Part shown: in pieces, positions 56,538-64,000 of the stretch
Numbering within the stretch: position 1 is the stretch's first letter
Layout: each line of letters starts with the position of its first letter
Assembly: GCA_964023205.1 (NCBI GenBank)
Contig: OZ026839.1
Coordinates: forward strand, 19,374,386-19,438,385
Source: Lutraria lutraria
Lineage: Eukaryota > Mollusca > Bivalvia > Venerida > Mactridae
DNA length: 64,000 nt
Direction of reading: 5' to 3'
Translations under genes and position numbers: made by a program
Notes under the pieces: model-generated
The model's database searches: none
What the model saw: the letters and a program-made list of their open reading frames with translations, nothing else
Told to the model about the DNA's origin: nothing

Positions 56538-57055
56538 CAAGGACTTATGTACATACATATGGATTCGCAACTTCCGTATTAACAGTTTAAAGTAATCAAA
56601 TCCCGCGATAATAAGACGTGAATCAACGGGAATACAAGCTATTGTTTACAAAAGCGAAAATACGAAAAAATCCGTGATATCCGAATGATAATAACAGCGA
56701 AAATATCCGTGGTATTCCGAATGTTTAATCTCGGAGACGAAAGGATTATAATAGATGTCCGCCATCTTGGAATTTAAAATGTTCAACTGATGCCTTTTTC
56801 AATGCTTATACTTAGACTTTGTGGATTATAAATGTATCTCAATATCTTTAAGGAATTTGTTGCATCCTTTACCAATTTCCCGTGCCCAATTGCCAGAGTT
56901 TTATTAGTATAATCAAATTCGTAAACACCCAAAATTTTTACATACACAGCTGTCGGACATTGTCGAGTATATAGCAATGCATTGTGGGATCGCCGAACGA
57001 TATCGTTTGATCTATTTTTAGCAGTTGCGAATCCATGTATGTATATAAGTCCTTG
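56538..57055. mobile_element. MITE 'CAAGGACTT', copy B (518 bp)
   Basis: Inverted relative to copy A at 47565. Same TIR (CAAGGACTTATGTACATACA ... TGTATGTATATAAGTCCTTG). Flanked by GGAAGG (56532-56537 and 57056-57061). It carries the GTCCGCCATCTTGG motif (about 56757-56770). The two copies differ mostly by small indels. Confidence 0.85.
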
Positions 57056-57339
57056 GGAAGGTAAACAAGCAATAATAAAGTCATCGATATTTTATGCTAA
57101 ATTGTTATTCCCAAAGTTTGTGTCGACAAAAAACTCATAAAAATCGTTTTTCATCTTAAAATCTTAAAAAATAAATTGCGTACGTCTGCTACAAATTAAA
57201 CTTCTTCCGGTAGTCATGTGACCTGTCAAAATTTATGTACAGGGTGTTCTCAAAAGTTAATCTCCCCGTGATACTTTCTTACAATCACAAAATTTCGTTC
57301 GTCGTTACGCATTTTATGGAACTACTGTCTTTTTTTCAG

Positions 57340-57519
57340 ACCAAGTCCCATGTTAGGGGGAAATACAGATCTTATTCAACGGATGATATTTATAATGCGT
57401 ACAAAACAGTTGTAGAACAATGTTTACCAGTGGAAAGGGTTGCAAAGATGTATAATGTGCCTGTAACAACACTCAAAAACAGGGTGAAGGGCAGAATCAA
57501 TATTGATACATCACTTTGA
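57340..57519 (+). CDS. Pipsqueak/pogo-type HTH domain, terminal exon
   Basis: Acceptor CTGTCTTTTTTTCAG ends at 57339; 59 codons and TGA (57517-57519). It reads TKSHVRGKYRSYSTDDIYNA, YKTVVEQCLPVERVAKMYNV, PVTTLKNRVKGRINIDTSL. This is an HTH_psq DNA-binding domain (RGKY-x-YS; helix PVERVAKMYNVP; TTLKNRVKGR), as in pogo/Tigger transposases and pipsqueak proteins. A transposase would continue past the domain; here it stops at once, so this is either a terminal exon of a host gene or a truncated copy. Polyadenylation-like AATAAA at 57814-57819. Upstream exons not identified; the FLYWCH exon at 55533 is on the same strand but a link is unproven. Confidence 0.55.
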   Translation, partial: TKSHVRGKYRSYSTDDIYNAYKTVVEQCLPVERVAKMYNVPVTTLKNRVKGRINIDTSL

Positions 57520-58149
57520 TATAAACTGACCATGTTTTGGTCAAGATGTACTCATTCACAAATTTTATATTTTGTTTTAATATTATTAAACACTTGAATG
57601 CATTAAATGTTTTATAATGACATTGATGAGTTTGAATGTGATGCTAATTTTCCAATTTCAGAATTATAAAAATCAAGATACTGAGTAATACTGATTATAC
57701 TCAACCATACTCATCAGATAATGCTACTCACATAAAAGTTTAATACCCTGACTCATAGTATGGGTCAATCAAGTTATGTGAATCAATCATTCTGACTAAA
57801 AGTTATAATGTACAAATAAAATCAATACATGATTACATATTAATTTTAGGTGGGTACATCTTTATTAAGCTGTTAATGTATAAGTTATTAAGTACATAAA
57901 TATGCAATTGACTGGACTATTTACAGTCTGCTTAAATAACCTGCTTCTGTCATGGAAACTTCTCGACAATAAAAAATAATTCCAAGCAAAACAAATGGAA
58001 AACTACATGTTAACTTTTCAGGATGTCATAAATTGGGTTTATTATTACATAGAATATGGTACAGATATAATGAGTCACCGTCACATTGCCATTGGTATGA
58101 AATAAGCTGAGTACGAATCATACACTTTTAAAAGTCTCTATCAGGCTAT
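57520..58149. other. No gene seen
   Basis: AT-rich; possible 3' untranslated region of the HTH exon up to about 57840. No THAP second exon was found here. Confidence 0.45.
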
Positions 58150-58180
58150 TGTTTTGTTATATGGTAAATAACAAATAAGA

Positions 58181-59406
58181 TGGCCGGTGCGCCAAGCTTA
58201 CTGCTTGACGCTGGCAGGTTTTTCAGCCAGATAGTTTAAAAAATATATGTTACTGTGTTTTAAACATGATGTTACGTCTTTCTACAATAAAAGCCATATT
58301 ACGACAACTCATTGTCTGTTATATTTTTTAAAGCTACAAGCTTCTCCAGTCTCCATCACCACGACACAAATAAATGTATTTTATATGTATATAAAATGTT
58401 TTATTTTGGAGCTGTGTGATGTCAATTATATGTCAGGTGCCCAACGTGGCAAGAACGAGAACTCTGTTACGTTCTTACGGTACGAGTAGAATTTTAGTCG
58501 CTGCGCTAACTTTGCGCATGCGCTCTACATTGTTTTTATTGAGACAAAGGAATCTTTTGTTTACTCCGTTAAACAGTTTTATTTTCCATATCTCAAACTT
58601 ACCGCCTCCTCCTCTCCTCCTCCACTGTTTCACTTTCAGTTCCATTATCAGTTATGGTCATGTTTACCCTAGTTCAGGCTTGAGAATTGTTATTACTTTT
58701 GGTACTGTTTACCCAAGCTTATTACTTGAGATATTTGTTTATATGTCATATGCACTGTTGTATGCTGCCCAAGCTTACTGCTTAAATTGTGATACCTGTA
58801 GTTTTTAAAAAGTTCCATATATACTTAAGTATGGTTTACCCAAGCGTATTGCTTGATATAGTTGTTAAAGTTTCATATTTACTTTTGTATGGTTTACCCA
58901 AGCTTACCGCTTGATTTAGTTTTATAGTTTCATAATTACTGTTGTATATGTTACTGTGTTTGGCAGGTTTTTCAGCCAGATAGTTTAAAAAATATATGTT
59001 ACTGTGTTTTAAACATGATGTTACGGCTTTCAGCCAGATAGTTTAAAAAATATATGTTACTGTGTTTTAAACATGATGTTACGGCTTTCTACAAGCAGGT
59101 TTTTCAGCCAGATAGTTTAAAAAATATATGTTACTGTGTTTTAAACATGATGTTACGGCTTTCTACAATAAAAGCCAGGTTTTTCAGGGCAGGTTTTTCA
59201 GCCAGATAGTTTAAAAAATATATGTTACTGTGTTTTAAACATGATGTTACGGCTTGGGTTTTCAGCCAGATAGTTTAAAAAATATATGTTACTGTGTTTT
59301 AAACATGATGTTACGGCTTTCTACAATAAAAGCCATATTACGACAACTCATTGTCTGTTATATTTTTTAAAGCTACAAGCTTCTCCAGTCTCCATCACCA
59401 CGACAC
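58181..59406 (+). mobile_element. Insertion in the 3' LTR, made of U160 units and hairpin units
   Basis: It interrupts the LTR with a 15-bp direct repeat AAATAACAAATAAGA (58166-58180 and 59407-59421); part of the match may be the unit's own AAATAA tail. It starts TGGCCGGTGCGCCAAGCTTACTGCTTG. It holds one full U160 unit (58213-58377), a series of ACCCAAGCTTAxxGCTTGA hairpins about 75 bp apart (58660-58920), then at least five U160 copies with different 5' and 3' breakpoints (58973, 59031, 59097, 59195, 59265), the last complete. Target duplication length suggests retrotransposition. Confidence 0.65.
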
Positions 59407-59421
59407 AAATAACAAATAAGA

Positions 59422-59558
59422 ACTACTTTAGTGTGTTCTAACTTTTATTACTAACGTGCGATCGATCTTAACAGTATGGAAGCTGGTATAGAAAAGCCAC
59501 GAGCTTATCAGTTCTTGTCCTATTATGCTGGACAGTGTAGACTGGCAATAATACAACA
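59422..59558 (-). repeat. Remainder of the 3' LTR
   Basis: Matches 61994-62137 with one visible difference (GTGTAGAC against GTTTAGAC). Ends at TACAACA; the polypurine tract follows. Confidence 0.9.
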
Positions 59559-59993
59559 TCTCCCCTTTTAAGCATGAACTAAAGATATGGCAACAATTTT
59601 AACATTCATAAGTACACCATAATTAAACCATTAACATAAGTGATTTAACAAACTGTGTAGCAAATCATTAACATAAAATACATGTGTATATAATTGGATC
59701 ACATTCTATCCATACATAAAACAATTAAATTTTTATCTGAGTAATGCAAATTAACTACAGATCTTAAAAGTAGAAATACGTAAATCAATTTACTACCATT
59801 TAATCTTTTGATCGAAGTCAAATTGTATTCATACTACTGTTCTCAGATTTTTTTTATGATTCAGTTAATCAGTAACATGACTGGATTGTGAATATTAACC
59901 GAAATCAGTGTCAATTAATCAAACTAAATGTTCACACGTTTCAATGAATGGTTCTGTTAATTTGAGTAACTGACCATTAAACTGTGCTCTTAA

Positions 59994-61383
59994 TCACACA
60001 GATGTTATAACTTTAGGCTTCACTTGCCTGCCACATCTTGTTAAATAAACAGGCTTATTATTGTTAGATACAAATATTTCTGGGTTGCTTTCATTTGAAG
60101 CTGGACATTCAAGATTTTCATGTGGATAACAGGTGTCTCTCTCTGACATTTCCTGGCCATCAATATCCGGAATCACTGGCATGCTCTCGTTTGATTTTAA
60201 TAGGTGCTGTCTGTTTCGTCTGTAAGAGACTCCATCTGGTGTTTCCACTGTATATGACCTATTACTGTGTTTCTTTGTGACTAAAGCTGGCTGCCATGTT
60301 TTAATGCTTGATTATATACGTGCTGAGTCACCAATGTTTAGTTGTGGTAACGTTTTTGCACTTTTGTCAAATAAGATTTTGTCTCTCATTTTATTGTTTT
60401 AAAGTTTATTTCTGACTGAACTTTGAGATACTTGATGTGGAATCAGTGAACTTTTAGTTGTTGGAAGCACAGACCGTAATTGTCTCGACATAAGTAGTTC
60501 AGCGGGACTATAACCAATACTTAGGGGTGTGACTCTGTACTCAAGAATAGTCAACAACGGATCAGATTTACTTTGTTTTGCCTTCGTAAAGATTCTTTTA
60601 CATATTTTAACATATATTTCAGCAAATCCATTCCCTGATGGATGTCTTGGACTTGAAGTTACATGTTTAAAATCCCATTCTTTAGAAAACTTTACAAATT
60701 CTTCTGAGATAAAACATGGCCCATTATCAGAAATAACTTTTTCCGGTATTCCCATGCGAGCAAATACTGATGTAAGACGGTTGACCACAGTAACCCCCTT
60801 TAAATTGTGAATTTCTTTAACCTCAAAATAATGGGAGTAATAATCCACAACTACTATGAAATTTCTATTATCCCAGGAGAATAGATCTGTGGCAACATTT
60901 TGCCATGGGTACTCGGGTATTTCATGACAATGAAGAGGTTCTTTTTTATTTGAGCTCCTATGCTCAAGACATATATCACAGTTTAACACTAGCTGTGTTA
61001 TGTCACTTGATATACGTGGCCAGAACATGATATTTCGAGCTCTCTGCAAGCATTTTTCAGTGCCCATGTGACCTGCGTGTAGACTTTTCAACATGTTCGA
61101 CCTTAATACCTTGGGTATTACTATTTTGTGACCTTTCATTATTATGCCATCAATAACTGTCAATTCATCCCGGTAATTCCAGTAATCTATCAGTGCAGGC
61201 TTACACTGTTTTCTACAATCAGGCCAACCATTTAAAATTTCCTGACGTAACAAAGACATTTGATCATCCTGATCTGTCTCTTGTCTAATTTCCTGCATTT
61301 TCCTGTCACTTACAGGTAAACTAAACATAACCATATTGACTTGCGAGTCAGCATTTTCTGATAATGCAGGATATGTGTCCTCA
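59994..61383 (-). pseudogene. Integrase region of the LTR element, with stops
   Basis: The piece 60399-61334 and the short frame above it begin at the end of RNase H (SLPVSDRKM), then the zinc-binding HHCC domain (HAGHMGTEKCL...CDICLEH), and the catalytic core with D in NVATDLFSW, D in VISDNGPCF and E in GNGFAEIYV, all three acidic residues kept. After 60399 a TAA and another stop (near 60315) interrupt the C-terminal part (LPQLNIGDSARI, TWQPALV). The last frame 59994-60248 has the usual ETPDGVSYRRNRQHL and a TRCGRQVKP tail. Intact catalytic residues but interrupted frame: inactive. Confidence 0.85.
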
Positions 61384-61893
61384 AGTGACCTGGCAAATAT
61401 GTATAGCTTTGTCCATGCTCAAATTGTCACATTCGTTGATCAATTTCTCACGAATTTTCTCTGAGGTTACTCCAAATATCATTTGATCTCGAATCAGTTC
61501 ATCCCGATACGACTCATCGTAATTACAGTCACTAGCTAGAGTTTTCAATGAAGTGATAAACTGCTCCATTTTGTCATCATTCTGAATCAGTTTTCGGAAT
61601 TTATATCTATTAAACACAAAGGTTGTCTTTGGCTGTACATGCTTTTCAAGGGCGTCCGCAATTTTCTTTGTTGACTTTCTATCGCCAGCACTCAAAGACA
61701 GTGTGTTAAAAATTTCTCTTCCCCTATCTCCAATCCATAAGAGTAGGTATGTCATATTAACACTTTCATTTTTGTCATTAAGAGCGCCTGCGAATATCAG
61801 CTCAACGTGTTGTCGGAATTTCTTGAACTTATTCAAAGTGGCATTTTCCCAGTCCATTGTTGGTATAGGTACACCTGTTAAATCCATTTTCAC
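61381..61893 (-). CDS. Gag of the LTR element, C-terminally truncated
   Basis: It starts 62 bp after the PBS at ATG 61893. Motifs: W-x-KFRQHVELIFAGAL, YLLLWIGDRGREIFNTL, VFNRYKFRKLIQ, and FGVTSEKIREKLINE with AIHICQ. This is the capsid-type Gag of Ty3/Mag-group elements. The deletion junction follows AIHICQ near 61388: the nucleocapsid zinc knuckle, protease, RT and RNase H are gone and the frame shifts, ending at once at TGA. 170 residues remain. Confidence 0.88.
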   Translation of the reverse strand: MKMDLTGVPIPTMDWENATLNKFKKFRQHVELIFAGALNDKNESVNMTYLLLWIGDRGREIFNTLSLSAGDRKSTKKIADALEKHVQPKTTFVFNRYKFRKLIQNDDKMEQFITSLKTLASDCNYDESYRDELIRDQMIFGVTSEKIREKLINECDNLSMDKAIHICQVT

Positions 61894-62191
61894 GTTTTGG
61901 TATTCTATTTAGCGTAATTTAAGTTAATTAATTTTCCTGTGATAAATTAATTAGCCACTTCTGACACCATGTTTTGTTATATGGTAAATAACAAATAAGA
62001 ACTACTTTAGTGTGTTCTAACTTTTATTACTAACGTGCGATCGATCTTAACAGTATGGAAGCTGGTATAGAAAAGCCACGAGCTTATCAGTTCTTGTCCT
62101 ATTATGCTGGACAGTTTAGACTGGCAATAATACAACAGCTATCACCGTAAAAAAATTATCGTTAAACCATAAATCAGTTTCAATAACACAC

Positions 62192-62392
62192 CTTCGTGCA
62201 AATATAACGATTAGAGTTGATTTTTGATGGATTTAATTGCTCGTGAGGACGCCCGCATAACTTGATCCATCGTACACATTTTTCGTACTTAGTCTTCGGT
62301 TTCGGAAATGGTACAAATTTCACACCTCCAGCTAACCGTTCAGGATATCTACTGTCACTATTACATATCCCGAAGCTACATCGCTTCACCAT
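62192..62392 (-). CDS. THAP-domain protein, first coding exon
   Basis: ATG 62392; donor ACGAAG|GTGTGT below 62192; 67 codons, phase 0. It reads MVKRCSFGICNSDSRYPERL, AGGVKFVPFPKPKTKYEKCV, RWIKLCGRPHEQLNPSKINS, NRYICTK. This is the first two thirds of a THAP domain: C-x4-C start, the invariant FPKP and W, a CGR turn and YICTK; the next exon should supply HF. THAP is a zinc-dependent DNA-binding domain of host regulators and of P-type transposases. The LTR element begins 54 bp beyond the donor, in sense orientation. The next exon was not found, so the gene may be truncated or have a long intron. Confidence 0.75.
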
Positions 62393-62575
62393 GATGCCGA
62401 TTCTTCTCAAATATTTGTTATCGAACACAAATTTGTTAAAACAACTGGAGTATCACTCAGACGTTGTTTATCTAATGTTTGTCTAACAAAATGGCGGACG
62501 CTAATCGATAGCGGGGTGTGTGAAAAATGCGGCTATCTGATTGGCTGTCAAACAAAATTGGCAGAAAGGTCAATT
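62393..62575 (-). promoter_or_regulatory. Probable promoter of the THAP gene
   Basis: Read on the minus strand: GCCAATCAGATAGCC (CCAAT box, about 62530-62550), then GCGTCCGCCATTTTGTTAG (YY1-type, 62484-62502), 90-110 bp upstream of the ATG. No TATA box. This is the pattern of a TATA-less promoter. Confidence 0.5.
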
Positions 62576-62890
62576 TTCTAAGTCAAGGGCCCATAACTCT
62601 TGAAGTCCTAGTCCGATTTCGCCCATAAATGAACTTGTCCAAGAACTTCAGGTCATACACATTTACATATGATTAAGATTGGTGAATAAATGAAGGCGCT
62701 GGAGTGTAACAAACTAACATATAGCATATTTTCAAAGTCAAGGGCCCATAACTCTTGCAAGGAAATGTACATTCTGTGTAAATACGATTATGATTATATG
62801 TTCAGGATTGGTGAAGAACTGAAGGCGCTGGAATGCAAACAAGCTGAAATATAGCAAATTTTCTATTCCAAGGGCCCAGATCACGTGACA
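62571..62890 (+). repeat. Family A1 fragment
   Basis: Two degenerate units (AGGGCCCATAACTCTTG, GGTGAATAAATGAAGGCGCT). Truncated on both sides. Confidence 0.75.
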
Positions 62891-63099
62891 AAATGATTGG
62901 CGACAATAGCGTTTCGCAGGTTACATTATGATAGAGGTTACCTTAATTTCTCTTGAACAATCCTCCGCTAATATGTCTTTCAGTAATGATTAAAATAATT
63001 GATTTAAACATATTGTACATAGTAATGGAAAAAATATAGACAGTTTTAAAAGGTTTACCTTTACGTGTAATAGAGGTTAATAGAACAAATCGATCTATA

Positions 63100-63393
63100 A
63101 TGAAACATCCTGATTTCATAATAGACTAGCACAGTGAAACTGGTATATATGCCTACACTCAAGTCACGTGATACCGAATAACACAGTTAGTCTAAACCAA
63201 TCACCGGTCTGTTAACATATACCTGTCAACCAATCATCTGACTCTTAAGATTTTGTGCACTTGTACCCAGCTTTCGTATTGCATCTACCAACAGCAGGGG
63301 GCGCAACGTAATGTAGCGAAAATTAATATTTAAGCGACGCTTTTGAGAATGTTAGTTAAGATGGCGGACTAAATGTGATATTTTTGTGCAAAA
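63100..63393 (+). promoter_or_regulatory. Probable promoter of a plus-strand gene
   Basis: Two or three CCAAT boxes (AAACCAATCACC at 63196, CAACCAATCATC at 63228), an E-box TCACGTGA (63163-63170), and AGATGGCGGAC (YY1-type, 63359-63369). Similar motif order to the THAP promoter 800 bp away on the other strand, so the region may be a divergent promoter. Confidence 0.45.
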
Positions 63394-63408
63394 ATGGATA
63401 CGTTTTCG
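63394..63408 (+). CDS. Possible first coding exon (5 codons)
   Basis: ATG GAT ACG TTT TCG followed by a strong donor GTAAGT (63409). It is 35 bp after the YY1-type motif. Very short, so the call rests on the donor and promoter context only; no product can be named. Confidence 0.3.
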
Positions 63409-64000
63409 GTAAGTTTGAATATTTTATTACATTACTGGATATAAAGTATATGCGCATCGGGTGGCCGCCGGTTTTAAGAAAGCTCACAACTTTAGTTCAT
63501 GAACGTAGTTTTTGTGATTTGGGAGCCAACCCCGGAATACCTTTCGAAGTTGGAAGTTGTGAATTGTCATCGCTGTGATTTCGTTTTTAAAAGTCGTTAT
63601 ATAGACGTTTTAGACTAGTTTGACCTTATTGAAACACTCATAGTGTAAATTTGAATCCTCTGAAGGGTAAATTTGATGTCTGCCTTTTTTGTAGCAATTT
63701 GTTGGGTCCCGCACTCTCCATTTTCCCCGCGACGTCCATCAACATTTTCAGAACGTGATGGGAACTTTGTCAGCGTGGTGCGGGACGTGGTGTGACGGGG
63801 CATAAAAAAGCTAAAAGGCGCTATAAACATAACGTTCATGATTTAATCATTCATAACATACAATCATTCCTATTGTTAATTGTGAATTAATTTAATTATT
63901 TTATTGGGAACTTTTGATATATTCACATACCTGCAAAAGACCAGATCAATCTTTATGTCATATATGACAACTTCATTGTATCGTGATATCTGTATTCTTG
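63409..64000. other. No gene seen
   Basis: If the start exon is real, this is its first intron. Open frames on both strands (63375-63578, 63615-63839) are not recognised. Confidence 0.45.

Larger units (their letters stand above)
58150..62137 (-). mobile_element. Ty3-type (probably Mag-group) LTR retrotransposon, internally deleted
   Basis: LTRs of 167-168 bp: right (5') 61970-62137; left (3') 58150-58180 plus 59422-59558, split by an insert. LTRs run TGTTGTATT...AAAACA on the minus strand and differ by about one base over the compared part, so the insertion is recent. A 5-bp target duplication GCTAT lies at 58145-58149 and 62138-62142. The primer-binding site TGGTGTCAGAAGTGG directly follows the 5' LTR (61955-61969), and a polypurine tract AAAAGGGGAGA precedes the 3' LTR (59559-59569). 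Gag and integrase remain; protease, RT and RNase H are deleted. Confidence 0.92.

Noticed and set aside
63880..64000. Minus-strand exon with acceptor CTGGTCTTTTGCAG near 63932
   Set aside because: The following sequence quickly meets AATAAA and stops, with no coding continuity to the zinc-finger or THAP genes.

Overview
The window is a eukaryotic, AT-rich, intron-rich stretch that looks like bivalve mollusc DNA, most likely a heteroconch clam or mussel (inference). The basis is the dense set of dispersed families with tandem cores of about 145-171 bp and terminal hairpins (architecture of the bivalve 'pearl'/Helentron-associated elements), tRNA-derived SINEs, Penelope-like and Ty3-type retroelements, and a split animal C2H2 gene. 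There is no bacterial-style gene organisation. More than half of the sequence is transposon-derived.

The main host gene is on the minus strand. Nine coding exons (50004-50116, 37520-37615, 30642-30735, 24066-24749, 19308-19379, 16859-17011, 16604-16676, 16020-16228, 13657-15233) have splice sites and compatible phases at all eight junctions. They give one open frame of 1,022 residues with 11 zinc fingers in the order and spacing of vertebrate ZFP64. The first coding exon was not found. Its introns are filled by repeat families that end as close as 18-20 bp from exons.

Layout: 1-4100 holds pearl-like repeats, two SINEs and two candidate plus-strand exons of an unknown gene. 4687-5480 is a broken Gag-like gene with a zinc knuckle. 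7468-11436 is three inverted-repeat elements nested in each other. 12640-50116 is the ZFP64-like gene with intronic elements (TA-, TTAA- and hAT-type short transposons and at least six pearl-like families). 38560-49850 holds two inverted copies of one repeat, the second split by a 6.3-kb Penelope-like insertion with a 13-bp target duplication. 50993-53071 is a 2-kb element with 430-bp inverted arms. 53400-55430 is an element with iterated ends holding a LINE fragment. 55533-56319 is a FLYWCH-type gene exon broken by a short transposon. 57340-57519 is a pipsqueak/pogo-type HTH exon. 58150-62137 is a nearly complete Ty3-type LTR element (5-bp target duplication, PBS, PPT) with PR-RT-RNase H deleted; it lies 54 bp downstream of the first THAP-domain exon (62192-62392, minus). 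62500-63410 looks like a promoter region with YY1-type and CCAAT motifs and a possible plus-strand start exon.

The most interesting signals are: (1) several repeat families whose core units are tandem arrays of nuclear-receptor half-sites (DR0, DR1, DR2, DR4), multiplied inside the introns of a zinc-finger gene; (2) the shared modular architecture of otherwise unrelated families; (3) a short transposon carrying an AAGATGGCGGAC (YY1-type) motif; (4) a perfect 20-bp hairpin at 50885-50933; (5) precise target-site evidence that orders several insertions in time.
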